From Ignavibacteria bacterium RIFOXYB12_FULL_35_14 (lineage in GTDB: Bacteria > Bacteroidota > Ignavibacteria > Ignavibacteriales > Ignavibacteriaceae), in assembly GCA_001803045.1 (NCBI GenBank), contig MHAR01000008.1:116877-180876 (forward strand): a stretch of 64,000 nt of DNA, read 5' to 3'. The position numbers and the translations under genes were made by a program. The notes beneath the pieces were generated by a model, which was not told where the DNA came from, searched no databases, and saw nothing but the letters and a program-made list of their open reading frames with translations. Of this stretch, positions 17,886-27,290 are shown in pieces (the first letter of the stretch is position 1; each line of letters opens with the position of its first letter).

Positions 17886-18344
17886 ATGAAAAAATTTATT
17901 GGTCTTTCAGCAATAGTTGTACTTTTATTGCTGTCATTCAATGTTCAAGCTCAGCAATGGTCTGCAGAGCAAAAGGAAGTTTGGACGGGAGTTGAAGCTT
18001 ACTGGGCCATAGGGCTGTCAGAAAATCCAATGGATTTTCTAAATTACTTTGATGATTCTTATTATGGCTGGGAATATGAGAACGAAGTCCCACATACTAA
18101 AGCTGATGTACAAAAATCATTCAACTATTGGACAACCAAGGGTAAAATGGTTTTTTATACCATTACACCGGCAAGGATTTGGGTAAATGGAAACTTCGCA
18201 TATGTTCATTACTTTTACTCACAAGTTAACGAAGGTGCTGATGGTAAACCAATGCCTGAGAGTGGGCGTTGGACAGATATTCTAATGAAGAAAGGAAATA
18301 AATGGGTAATGGTTGGTGATCATGGCGGTAAGACTTCGAAATAA
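17886..18344 (+). CDS. Secreted NTF2-like (SnoaL/DUF4440-type) protein
   Basis: 152 residues with a signal peptide ending in VQAQ (cleavage about residue 22). The mature part reads as an NTF2-like fold: a helix (EVWTGVEAYWAIGLSENPMDFLNYF), the segment DDSYYGWEYENEVPHTKADV, then strands ending RWTDILMKKGNKWVMVGDHGG. The RWTDILMKKGNKW segment is typical of DUF4440/SnoaL-3 proteins. Unlike the gene at 15609 it has no lipobox, so it should be free in the periplasm or exported. The function is unknown; the shared leader links it with the two lipoproteins upstream. Confidence 0.8.
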   Translation: MKKFIGLSAIVVLLLLSFNVQAQQWSAEQKEVWTGVEAYWAIGLSENPMDFLNYFDDSYYGWEYENEVPHTKADVQKSFNYWTTKGKMVFYTITPARIWVNGNFAYVHYFYSQVNEGADGKPMPESGRWTDILMKKGNKWVMVGDHGGKTSK

Positions 18345-18359
18345 TTATAGGAAGAAATT

Positions 18360-18387
18360 GTAGGGGCATGAAGTATCATGTCCGTAC
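18360..18387. repeat. Short palindrome, family G copy 1
   Basis: 28 bases opening GTAGGGGCATGA and closing TCATGTCCGTAC, an imperfect palindrome. A sister copy with the same outer bases and a different core lies at 37512-37539. In both places a family B palindrome follows within 30-180 bases. Confidence 0.7.
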
Positions 18388-18391
18388 AAAA

Positions 18392-18520
18392 GTAGGGAAT
18401 GACCTCCGGTCATTCTGTAATGAGGTATGCCATCAGCGGAACAGTCAGGACCTGACTGCCTCAGCCAGACCTGTCCGCCTTTGGAGGAGGCTGATGAATC
18501 TGGTGGTGATTGTTCCCTAT
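18392..18520 (+). repeat. MITE-like element with GTAGGGA/TCCCTAT ends, copy 3 (long form)
   Basis: 129 bases beginning GTAGGGAATGACCTCCGG and ending GATTGTTCCCTAT. It matches the reverse complement of 13369-13500 through its middle, and 16157-16228 at both ends. No coding capacity. Confidence 0.82.
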
Positions 18521-18567
18521 AAAATCACGGTACAGAGGAAATAGTAAGAAAATTTAAGTGTTCAGCA

Positions 18568-18616
18568 AAACCTTCGAGGTTTATGAACCTCAAGTGCAAG
18601 GCAACCTCGAAGGTTT
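18568..18616. repeat. Palindromic repeat, family B copy 1 (perfect)
   Basis: AAACCTTCGAGGTT (18568-18581) and AACCTCGAAGGTTT (18603-18616) pair perfectly around a 21-nt loop. The same arms occur at 37568-37618. Both copies are preceded by AGTGTTCA, the left arm of family C. Confidence 0.9.
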
Positions 18617-19023
18617 CTGTTCTTAATATCTTAGCGTTACAATTTTCGGTTGCTAAAGCTTTTTACTCATCATTTCTCGATGATCTTTTTTCTTAAATAT
18701 TCCGACCTCATATTTATTTCTTTCACTCTTACCATTAACAAGTTCCTCTCCAAATACCATAACACGATATTAGTTATCCTATATAGTATAGAATCTTCTT
18801 AAATCATATAAATTAAAATCTATATGACAATTTCTTCTCACGTGATAGAAGTAAAAATATTTTGGAGGGGAGGGATTTTTAGAAATAAAAATTTGATTCG
18901 TGACTTAACTATTGATTAAATGTATTTTTATTACTATTTACATATTAAGGTTTAAATAATATTTCATATAAGTAAATTTATTTATATGAGTTTACTAATC
19001 ACTAATCAAAAAATGGAGGCAAA

Positions 19024-20589
19024 ATGAAAAAATTGCTTACCTTCTTTGTACTAATCTTTACTGCCGATTTAGTTCCACAAACAACAACTGTAGTACAGGA
19101 TAACCTGCCAAACAATGCCCCAGTTTATTATTTCCATCAAAGAAAAGTTGCTAGGACTCCAAGCGGACTACTACTGGCAGCATGGAATGATAAAAATGCT
19201 GCTGGTGGTCAGATAGTCTATTCAATTTATGATGAGTCTTTTGGTATTTGGTCGCCTCCTGCCGCTGTTACGAGCGCCGCAGATAGGGCTATACAAGTTG
19301 CTCTAGCATCGGATGAATTAGGTAACATTTATGCAACATGGCAGCAGAGAAATACATCAGCGGAGAAGTATCAAATATTTTATTCGAAATTTGACGGGCT
19401 TTCGTGGTCAACACCCGTTCAAATATCTGTGGCAGCATCCGTCAGAGGGGAAGAAGCTACTATTGAAGTAGCCTCAGACGGAACTTTATGGGTTGTGTAC
19501 AATAATGATGGTGAAGGTAATGGTGCCGAATATCTCTTCGTTACAAAAAGTGCTGATGGAGGTTCAACGTGGAGTTCAAACGCCGATACTCTTTCCTTCG
19601 TCGGTACTTTTGGAACTTCAATTGAGGTTGGTCGAACTGCACTAGCTTCTGGGTCTGATGGAAAAATGGTTGCTGTCTGGGATAACAGTATCGATGGTTT
19701 CTCAGCTAGAAGGGAAGTCTTTGCAAATCAATATGATGGCAATTCGTGGCAGGGTGAAGTTAGAATTTCCGATACTACGACTGTTGATAGAGATCATAAC
19801 AGATATTGTGCTTCTGCAATCGATAAACAGGGAAACATTTATGCGTTTTATGGATTAGCTATTGTTTCCGGTGCAGATCCTCGATTAAGTTATTTAGTTA
19901 TGGCTAAGAAAGGATGGACTGATCAGTGGGTAACTGATTTTAATGTAATCATAGATTCATCGGCTGCAAATTATCAAAGCGTTTCTGCAGTTATTGATAG
20001 TAACGATGTTATTCATGTTGCCTATAGAAGAGATATACTTGCAGACACTATTTACTCACTATCTGAAATAGTATATACTTATTCAACCAATAATGGCGAA
20101 ACATGGGCGCCAAGAACTGTTGTGAGCAGATTGAATCATGATGGAGGCTATGTTTCGCTGGGTAATCGAGTTAGAACAGCCTATGGAGTAGACATGCTAT
20201 GGCGGGAATCAAAAGATCCAAATATCAATGATCAAGATACAACAGCCGTCGTCCATGCTAATTTCCCATATAACTTGATTCCGGTAGGTATAAGTGATGC
20301 TTCCCAGCCCTCTTCCTATTTATTGTTGAAAAATTTCCCTAATCCGTTTAATCCGTTAACAAACATTTTTTATAGTATACCTCAGAGTGATAAAGTTAAG
20401 CTTACTGTTTATGATGCCCTGGGAAATAAAGTAGTAACCTTGCTAAACGAAGAAGTTGATGCCGGTGATTATTCACTTGTTTGGAACGGCTTAAATAGTA
20501 GTAGTATAAAAGTAACGAGTGGAATTTATTTTGCTAAATTAATTACTTCCAAAGAATTTAGGGTAATTAAAATGATGCTGCTAAAATGA
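19024..20589 (+). CDS. T9SS-sorted secreted protein with sialidase-like Asp-box repeats
   Basis: 521 residues, GGAGG before ATG 19024, hydrophobic signal peptide. The body looks like a beta-propeller: it has at least two bacterial-neuraminidase Asp-box motifs, SADGGSTW and STNNGETW, plus weaker GNIYATW and GNIYAFY strands. The last 90 residues are a type A T9SS sorting domain: NFPNPFNPLTNIFYSIP, VYDALGNKVVTLL, GDYSLVWNG and a final KMMLLK. Proteins with this tail cross the outer membrane by T9SS and are usually attached to the surface or released. The catalytic Arg triad and Asp of true sialidases are not evident, so it may be a binding propeller. It opens the long cluster and is followed 51 bases later by a TonB receptor. 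Confidence 0.85.
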   Translation: MKKLLTFFVLIFTADLVPQTTTVVQDNLPNNAPVYYFHQRKVARTPSGLLLAAWNDKNAAGGQIVYSIYDESFGIWSPPAAVTSAADRAIQVALASDELGNIYATWQQRNTSAEKYQIFYSKFDGLSWSTPVQISVAASVRGEEATIEVASDGTLWVVYNNDGEGNGAEYLFVTKSADGGSTWSSNADTLSFVGTFGTSIEVGRTALASGSDGKMVAVWDNSIDGFSARREVFANQYDGNSWQGEVRISDTTTVDRDHNRYCASAIDKQGNIYAFYGLAIVSGADPRLSYLVMAKKGWTDQWVTDFNVIIDSSAANYQSVSAVIDSNDVIHVAYRRDILADTIYSLSEIVYTYSTNNGETWAPRTVVSRLNHDGGYVSLGNRVRTAYGVDMLWRESKDPNINDQDTTAVVHANFPYNLIPVGISDASQPSSYLLLKNFPNPFNPLTNIFYSIPQSDKVKLTVYDALGNKVVTLLNEEVDAGDYSLVWNGLNSSSIKVTSGIYFAKLITSKEFRVIKMMLLK

Positions 20590-20640
20590 CGCTTTATAAT
20601 AATTGGAACAAAAGTTTCAAATTTAATTTTGAGGTATACT

Positions 20641-23382
20641 GTGCCATTATTCATAAGAATAATTCTAATCGCATTGGTGAGCATTTCTGCAGTCTATGCA
20701 GGTGAAACCGGCAAACTAAATGGTTTCATAATAGAAAAGGAATCAAATGAACCCCTGATACGAGCCAATGTTGTTATACTAGGAACAACTTTTGGTGCCT
20801 CTTCGGATTTATCAGGATTTTACTTCATTAATAACATACCTCCTGGCAGCTATCGTGTTCAAATCTCAATGATCGGCTATCAAACTATCATTTTCGAAGA
20901 TGTTAAAATCAGTGCTGATTTTACAACTGAGCTGAATGTAGATTTAGAGAGTGTAACTATTGAAATGAAATCCGAGGTAGTTGTAATCGCAGAAAGATCT
21001 GTCGTTCAGAAGGATTTAACCTCTACTAGAATTGTGGTTGATGGTTCAACTATAGTTGAAGATCTCCGTGCTCAAAACGTAAATGAAATCTTAAAACTTC
21101 AGGCAGGTGTCACAGTCGGAACCGACGGACAATTCCATGTTCGAGGCGGGCGTTCTGGAGGCACAATTTACCAGGTAGACGGTGTTCCTCTTACTAATCC
21201 TTTTTTAAGAAGCTTAGCCGGCGATATTGAAGTTGAAAATGTTCAAGAACTTCAGGCACATTTGGGGACCTTTGATGCTGAATATGGGAATGCTTCCGAT
21301 GGAATTATAACGGTTAGTACTAAAGATGGTGGTAATCAATACTCGGGAAAAATTTCATACGAATCTCCCATGATTAATTCCTCTCCTTACCATGAGAAAG
21401 ACTGGAATTTAAATCGTGAAGAAGTGCAATCGCTTTCCGAAGTAGAGAAAGCAATTTACAAAGACGTAGTAAGAAAACCTGACGGAAGTTCAGCGTATGA
21501 TTTTGTCTCCGTTCTGGATGATCCCTATGTAGAGGATTACTTAGGAATCAAGATGCTCGGAACAATTTCAGGTAATTTATCAGGTCCGGTTCCCTATATT
21601 CCTGACCTTAAATTTTTTATTGCTGGTCGTTTTAGAAATGAAAACAGTCCCTTACCATTTGGATATTCTTTGTATCGATCTTTAACATTTAAGTTAACCT
21701 ATCCGATTCTCTCGACTTTTACTATCCGCGGTTCATACGATTGGTCTCAGAATTTTAACCAGGATTATGATCATGCTTACAAATATTGGCGCTGGTTCGA
21801 TTCGGGGCTTGATACTTTAAATCGATTGGGTTCATATCCTGTAAATAAAGTATTATCGAACAGACAGACAATAAATTTAAAGCATGTACTTTCCCCAAAA
21901 ACCTTTTACGATTTTACTATTGGTAGAATTAAAGATTTTGAGAGTGATATTGTTTCAAATCGTATTGTAGTTTATGATCAGGCTACAGGCGATTTACTTT
22001 CAAGCGATTATTACACAAGGTTATATGTGGGTGGTGTTGAGGGGAGTTTCCGTTACGGTGATGTACGCTATTGGAGGAAAACAGAAAGTACACAATATTT
22101 AGTGAAGGGGAATTTAGAAAGCCAAATTACTAATAATCATCAAATCAGAACCGGTTTTGAATTTAAGAATCATGAAATCTTTAGACACCGCATCGGCATG
22201 GCGCCAAGAACAAATATTGAATTTTTTAATTTCACTCCTATTGAATTAGCTGCCTACATTCAGGATAAAGTTGAATACAGCTTCATGATATTAAAGGTTG
22301 GGATGCGCTTGGATTATTTTGATCCTCGTGCAACTGCCTATCCTGATCCGGCAAATGTGCTGGAGGTTTATACAACACCTTCCGGTTCGGCTGAATATAA
22401 AACTGTTGACAAAGTACCGGTTTCGCCGCATGTACAGGTTAGTCCACGTATCGGAATTGCTCATCCGATTTCGGATAAAACTTCAGTCTATTTTGCTTAT
22501 GGGCATTTTTTCCAGATACCAAGATTTTATGATATTTACAGAAATGATGCCCTTCGAGATATTCTTGCAAATGATGCCTTGGTTGGTAATCCAGGTCTTA
22601 AGCCTGAAAAAACTGTTTCACTTGAAGTTGGTTTGCAGCAGGAAATTTCATCTGACTGGGGATTAAATTTAACAGCCTACTCAAAGGACATTTCAAATCT
22701 CATTTCTAGCTATTACTATTTCGTAGGAAGAGATTATACGATTTTTACAAATGCTGATTTTGGAAGAGTGCAAGGTATAGATGTTACTCTAGATAAAAGA
22801 ATGAGTAACTATTACAGTTTCAGAATTACTTACTCACTGATGTATGCACAGGGAAATGAATCTGATCCGAGTGAGGGATTTAATTCATATAGAGAAGAAA
22901 GCGCTCATCTAAGACCTAACAGAAATTATTATCTTGATTTCGATCAGCGCCATAAAATTAATGCATTTTTAAATTTTCGAATGCCCGAAAAATTTGGTCC
23001 ACAGTTCTTAGGATTTTACCCATTTGAATTGTTTTCTTTAACTGGTGTTTTTACAGCCGGCAGTGGGTTACCTTATACACCTACGTCAAGGGCAGCTGAG
23101 GAATCGAATATTGTTCCCGAAGTTAATAGTGCAAGAAGACCGTGGACATTTAATCTTGATCTCAAGTTATCTAGACGAATACCAACAAATATTTTCGATG
23201 CTACAATTTTTCTTGATATTGAGAACGTATTTGATGCAATGAATACCAGACTGATCTGGACGAGAACCGGTGAAGCTCTGGATCAAGGCCCAACATCGGT
23301 TTTACCTAAAGACAGGCAAGCTAATCCGGCTAATTTAGAACCTAGAAGATCGATACGTGCCGGTTTTTACTTGGAATTTTAA
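20641..23382 (+). CDS. TonB-dependent receptor with carboxypeptidase-regulatory-like N-domain
   Basis: Outer-membrane receptor. I prefer GTG 20641 over TTG 20629 because GAGG at 20631-20634 is well placed for it. A signal peptide (to about AVYAGE) is followed by a carboxypeptidase-regulatory-like beta-sandwich (GKLNGFIIEKESNEPLIRA onward, with SDLSGFYFINNIPPGSYRVQ). The plug follows, with VRGGRSGGTIYQVDGVPLTNP and EYGNASDGIITVSTKDGG, then a large barrel ending in GFYLEF with a C-terminal Phe. Receptors of this form often sit beside T9SS proteins and a PorV-like barrel in Bacteroidota, as here. The ligand is not known. Proximity to the PGA genes suggests, but does not show, a link to polyglutamate. 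Confidence 0.9.
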   Translation: MPLFIRIILIALVSISAVYAGETGKLNGFIIEKESNEPLIRANVVILGTTFGASSDLSGFYFINNIPPGSYRVQISMIGYQTIIFEDVKISADFTTELNVDLESVTIEMKSEVVVIAERSVVQKDLTSTRIVVDGSTIVEDLRAQNVNEILKLQAGVTVGTDGQFHVRGGRSGGTIYQVDGVPLTNPFLRSLAGDIEVENVQELQAHLGTFDAEYGNASDGIITVSTKDGGNQYSGKISYESPMINSSPYHEKDWNLNREEVQSLSEVEKAIYKDVVRKPDGSSAYDFVSVLDDPYVEDYLGIKMLGTISGNLSGPVPYIPDLKFFIAGRFRNENSPLPFGYSLYRSLTFKLTYPILSTFTIRGSYDWSQNFNQDYDHAYKYWRWFDSGLDTLNRLGSYPVNKVLSNRQTINLKHVLSPKTFYDFTIGRIKDFESDIVSNRIVVYDQATGDLLSSDYYTRLYVGGVEGSFRYGDVRYWRKTESTQYLVKGNLESQITNNHQIRTGFEFKNHEIFRHRIGMAPRTNIEFFNFTPIELAAYIQDKVEYSFMILKVGMRLDYFDPRATAYPDPANVLEVYTTPSGSAEYKTVDKVPVSPHVQVSPRIGIAHPISDKTSVYFAYGHFFQIPRFYDIYRNDALRDILANDALVGNPGLKPEKTVSLEVGLQQEISSDWGLNLTAYSKDISNLISSYYYFVGRDYTIFTNADFGRVQGIDVTLDKRMSNYYSFRITYSLMYAQGNESDPSEGFNSYREESAHLRPNRNYYLDFDQRHKINAFLNFRMPEKFGPQFLGFYPFELFSLTGVFTAGSGLPYTPTSRAAEESNIVPEVNSARRPWTFNLDLKLSRRIPTNIFDATIFLDIENVFDAMNTRLIWTRTGEALDQGPTSVLPKDRQANPANLEPRRSIRAGFYLEF

Positions 23383-23397
23383 TTGGAGTTTTCTTTT

Positions 23398-26259
23398 ATG
23401 AAAAAAACTTTTTATAAACTATTTCTATTCTTGATTTTGATGATGTGTTCATTAAATCATTTATTTGCTCAAGATACCGATGCACCCGAAGGAATAGCTG
23501 GAAAAACACTAAAGCCAACAGGATTTGCAGATGAGGCTGTAGGAGTTCAAACTAAAGGGCAGCTGCAGAATTTAACTATGAATTATGGACAGATAAGTGA
23601 TACGAGATTTGAAGATGTAGGTAATGCACCCACTGAAGTTTTTTTTGATATACGTTATCCGCGCGAAAATTTTACTGGATTGGTTGATGATTTTTCAATT
23701 TTCTTTGCGATTAAAGATAATTCAAAAAACGGCGATCAAGGTAATGTTATTGATTCTTGGACAGATAATGATAATGAAGACTTTACTGCAAAGGATGGTT
23801 CCTTTGGTAAAACACATTACAATCCAGCTCTTGACCCTAATCCCCATGAAATTATATTGTATAACGGGCAGACTCCTTACTTAGCTCATAGTGACTTAAA
23901 GAATACATGGCCTGTAGATGCAGAAGGCAATCCTTTCTGGCCGGGAATTTTTAGAAGAAATCCACAAACCGGTGAGCAAGTCCCAGGAGAGTTTGCCTCG
24001 GATAGAGATATTTACATGGAATTTACTGATGCCAACAACCAGCAAGGCGATGTTCTTGGTATTGAGATTCATGAAATGGCTTATACTTACGGAAGAGTGT
24101 ACGCTGAAGATGCTTTGTTTTATGAATTCTGGATAATTAATAAAAGCGGGAAAAATTTAACCGGATGTTATACAGGAATCTATCAAGATCCTGATTGCAG
24201 TGATCATGGTGAAGAAACTTTACCGGTTCTGGATTCAACCTATAGTGATGGTACGAATCTCTTTTCAATTGCAGATAGAGATTTTGACGGTGATATTGGA
24301 GGGGCAACTCGTCCAAATGCACGAGGTATAACTGAAGACTATACTTTCGGTACTGCATTTCTAGAGACACCTTACAATATGGGAATTACAGATTTCCATT
24401 ATTTCACCGACCCTGGTCCGACCGATGATAAACGGCTATGGGCTATTATTAGCAGCAATCCCTCCAATCCAAACATTTTGGCGGAAGCTGGTAACTTTTT
24501 TCATGGTACGGATCCAAGAATTGATGATGTTTCTTTAATCACGGTGAGACAAGATTTAGTTTGGATTGCTGCGACTGGACCATTTAATATGAATGCTGGT
24601 GATACTGTTAAAATGATTATTGCGGTTGTTGCAGGTGATGACGATGCTGATTACTATAATAATTTATGGGCTGCCAAAGAGTTATTTGATGCTAAGTTCA
24701 ATGGACCAATAGCCCCTCCTTCACCGGCGCTTTCAGCAATAGCAGAGGATGGAAGAGTTATCCTCTATTGGGACGATTCCCCTGAAAATTTTGTTGATCC
24801 TTCAACTAATGAATCTGATTTTGAAGGTTATAAAATTTATAGAAGTGAGGATGGCGGGATTACTTGGGGAACAAAAATTACCGATTCCCAAGGAAGAACT
24901 TTTGGGTATGTACCGATAGCCCAATATGATCTGAAAAATAATATTAAAGGGCCCGATACTAGAAATCCTTTAATTTGGCTTGGGTCGGACAACGGACTGA
25001 AACATAGTTGGGTCGATTCAAATGTTGTTAATGGGATTGCTTATTCTTATACAATTGTTTCTTATGATAGAGGAACTCCGACACTCTTTTCGCTTGAAGG
25101 GACAAAAGGTGATGGACCACAGGTGGACTATTTTGTCACTGTAACACCAAAACCCGAAGCCACTGGTAAAATTCCCTCTAATGTTAAAAGTTTTATACAT
25201 ACAAATGGAACCGGCACAGGGCAAATTGATATTGAAATAATTGATGAGAAATCGTTACAAACTTTTCCCTATAAAATTACATTTGAAGGTACTCCAGCTA
25301 CTTTATTTACAATTACAAGACTTGATGAAATTAATACCTTGATTTATGACTCCAGAAAAATATCCGATCTCGATCACCCGGTAGAAGATGGTTTTAGAGT
25401 TAAAGTCTCCACGGATAATAGAATTGGCGGTATAAAATCAATAACTGATGCTAACGGACGAAATGTTGAAGGTCCGACAAATATTAGCAGTGATACTTCG
25501 TGGTATGTGTCTGCTTCATTATTTCCCCAAGCAGACACGGCTTCAAAATCTTCAAGCTATTCTATCAGATTTTCGGATGATGGTAGTGTAGCCTATTCAT
25601 GGGGATTAGCAGGTTCGACAGCAAAATATAATGTTCCATTTTCAATATGGAATACAAACACAAATAATAAAATTTGTTTTGAAATTTTGGATGCAAATAA
25701 TAATAACCAATGGGATGAAGGCGAAAATATTTTTATCACACGAGTTCCCTATCCTGATCCCGTACCCGTTATTGGAAGTCCGAATCCTGCAACAATCGCA
25801 AAAGAATTTGCATACCAGGTTTCTATACAAAATACACCATTAGATACATTAAAAAGGCCTCCAAGTCAGGGCACAATTATTAATATTACCAGTTACAATG
25901 CATTAAGGGCTGAAGATGAATATACTTTTGAATTCAATAAAGCACAATTTGATTCTAAGAATGCAGACTTAAGCCAGATACGGGTTGTTCCTAATCCCTA
26001 CATTGTTACTTCAAAATATGAAGCACTTCAAAATGTACGTGAAATACAATTTATGTATTTACCTCCAGAGTGTAATATTTATATTTATACTGTATCCGGA
26101 ACCCTTGTTAAAGTAATTGAGCATAAAAGCGGTGAGGGTTCTTTAAGCTGGAATTTATTAACTGATTGGAATCAAGCACTCGCATTCGGTGTGTACATAT
26201 ATGTGGTTGAGGATCCATTTGGAAATACTCATCGCAGTAAATTCGCATTAATTAAATAA
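23398..26259 (+). CDS. Large secreted protein with fibronectin-III-like region and T9SS-like tail
   Basis: 953 residues from ATG 23398. The in-frame TTG at 23383 is rejected because GGAG at 23385-23388 serves the ATG and a signal peptide (ending LFAQD) follows. The body is unrecognised; its middle contains a fibronectin-III-like segment (PALSAIAEDGRVILYWD and EGYKIYRSEDGG). The C-terminal 90 residues (VVPNPYIVTSKYE, IYTVSGTLVKVIEH, AFGVYIYVVEDPFG and a final KFALIK) form a variant T9SS-type sorting domain. It starts 15 bases after the receptor gene and is followed 11 bases later by a PorV/PorQ-family barrel. This receptor/secreted protein/PorV arrangement suggests a surface complex. Function unknown. 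Confidence 0.8.
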   Translation: MKKTFYKLFLFLILMMCSLNHLFAQDTDAPEGIAGKTLKPTGFADEAVGVQTKGQLQNLTMNYGQISDTRFEDVGNAPTEVFFDIRYPRENFTGLVDDFSIFFAIKDNSKNGDQGNVIDSWTDNDNEDFTAKDGSFGKTHYNPALDPNPHEIILYNGQTPYLAHSDLKNTWPVDAEGNPFWPGIFRRNPQTGEQVPGEFASDRDIYMEFTDANNQQGDVLGIEIHEMAYTYGRVYAEDALFYEFWIINKSGKNLTGCYTGIYQDPDCSDHGEETLPVLDSTYSDGTNLFSIADRDFDGDIGGATRPNARGITEDYTFGTAFLETPYNMGITDFHYFTDPGPTDDKRLWAIISSNPSNPNILAEAGNFFHGTDPRIDDVSLITVRQDLVWIAATGPFNMNAGDTVKMIIAVVAGDDDADYYNNLWAAKELFDAKFNGPIAPPSPALSAIAEDGRVILYWDDSPENFVDPSTNESDFEGYKIYRSEDGGITWGTKITDSQGRTFGYVPIAQYDLKNNIKGPDTRNPLIWLGSDNGLKHSWVDSNVVNGIAYSYTIVSYDRGTPTLFSLEGTKGDGPQVDYFVTVTPKPEATGKIPSNVKSFIHTNGTGTGQIDIEIIDEKSLQTFPYKITFEGTPATLFTITRLDEINTLIYDSRKISDLDHPVEDGFRVKVSTDNRIGGIKSITDANGRNVEGPTNISSDTSWYVSASLFPQADTASKSSSYSIRFSDDGSVAYSWGLAGSTAKYNVPFSIWNTNTNNKICFEILDANNNNQWDEGENIFITRVPYPDPVPVIGSPNPATIAKEFAYQVSIQNTPLDTLKRPPSQGTIINITSYNALRAEDEYTFEFNKAQFDSKNADLSQIRVVPNPYIVTSKYEALQNVREIQFMYLPPECNIYIYTVSGTLVKVIEHKSGEGSLSWNLLTDWNQALAFGVYIYVVEDPFGNTHRSKFALIK

Positions 26260-26270
26260 GGAAAAAATAA

Positions 26271-27290
26271 ATGAGATTCTTAACAATAATTATTTTTATC
26301 CTTTACTTAATTCCGAACTACGGTCAGGAGGCAAATAAAGCCGGAACTACGGCAGCACAATTCTTAAAAATCGGTGTTGGGGCTGCTTCTCTTGGAATGG
26401 CTGGTACAAGTGCAGGTTTAGTGAATGATGCAAGTTCGATGTATTGGAATCCTGCCGGACTTATAGGAGTGAATTCAATCTCCGTTATTGCTTCATATAC
26501 TGACTGGTTTGTGGATTTAAAGCATCAATATTTCGGGATTGTACTTCCTATAAATGAAGATCATAAAATTGGTGTAGGTGCAATGATACTTACAATGGGG
26601 GAAATGGAAATTACAACTGAACAGCAGCCAAAAGGCACAGGTGATTTTTTTGATGCTTCCGATGTTATGGTAGGTCTTACTTATTCTGCCCGATTAGTTG
26701 ATTTCTTTACTTTTGGGATTTCGGTTAAATACATAACACAAAATATTTATAACGAAACCGCATCTGCGTTAGCTGTTGATATCGGGACTAATCTTATCAC
26801 TGGCTACAAGGGAATTAAAGTTGGAATGGCACTTACAAATTTCGGAACCACGATGACCCTTGCCGGAAGAGACTTGCAAAAATCTTATGATCCTCTCCCA
26901 AATAATGCGACTAATGTTGGCATTGCCAGTAATCTAAAAACCGAGGCTTGGGAACTTCCTTTAAATTTTCGTGTGGGCATCGGCTGGGATTTTATTGGTA
27001 AAGGAGATGTGATGATTTACGATCCAATACATAGTATCAAAATCGGAATAGATGCTAATCATCAAAATGATGGACCTGAAAATGCTTCCATAGGAATTGA
27101 ATATAAGTGGCAGAATTTAATAGCCCTTCGCTCCGGTTATTATTTTAATGACGATGTGAGAAAACTTGCCGTAGGTTTTGGACTAAACTGGGATGTACCT
27201 CAATCCTTTGCAGTTGGTGTAGATTATGCTTTCGCCGAATTGGATCGATTAGGATCAGTACATTCCATCTCTCTTAAAGTCGGATTCTAA
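26271..27290 (+). CDS. PorV/PorQ-family outer-membrane beta-barrel protein
   Basis: 339 residues with a signal peptide. The mature N-terminus (GTTAAQFLKIGVGAASLGMA, then ASSMYWNPAGL) is the hallmark of the PorV/PorQ (UPF0164-like) family, whose members are FadL-type barrels. PorV is the T9SS shuttle protein that delivers substrates to the sortase PorU. The end is beta-rich with a terminal Phe (SLKVGF), as expected for barrel insertion. It may serve the secreted protein encoded just upstream. The next gene's ATG follows the TAA directly, with no gap, so expression is probably coupled. Confidence 0.88.
   Translation: MRFLTIIIFILYLIPNYGQEANKAGTTAAQFLKIGVGAASLGMAGTSAGLVNDASSMYWNPAGLIGVNSISVIASYTDWFVDLKHQYFGIVLPINEDHKIGVGAMILTMGEMEITTEQQPKGTGDFFDASDVMVGLTYSARLVDFFTFGISVKYITQNIYNETASALAVDIGTNLITGYKGIKVGMALTNFGTTMTLAGRDLQKSYDPLPNNATNVGIASNLKTEAWELPLNFRVGIGWDFIGKGDVMIYDPIHSIKIGIDANHQNDGPENASIGIEYKWQNLIALRSGYYFNDDVRKLAVGFGLNWDVPQSFAVGVDYAFAELDRLGSVHSISLKVGF

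Larger units (their letters stand above)
18345..19023. other. Repeat cluster and probable promoter region before the surface-protein cluster
   Basis: 679 bases without a gene. In order: a family G palindrome (18360-18387), a MITE-like element (18392-18520) and a family B palindrome (18568-18616). A weak hairpin ATCAT/ATGAT then leads into CTTTTTTCTT (about 18678-18700), possibly a weak terminator. After it come 300 very AT-rich bases that probably hold the promoter of the long downstream cluster. GGAGG lies just before ATG 19024. Confidence 0.6.

Noticed and set aside
22298-22666. Same-strand frames inside the TonB receptor genes
   Set aside because: They are out-of-frame shadows with no start signals and no recognisable domain.
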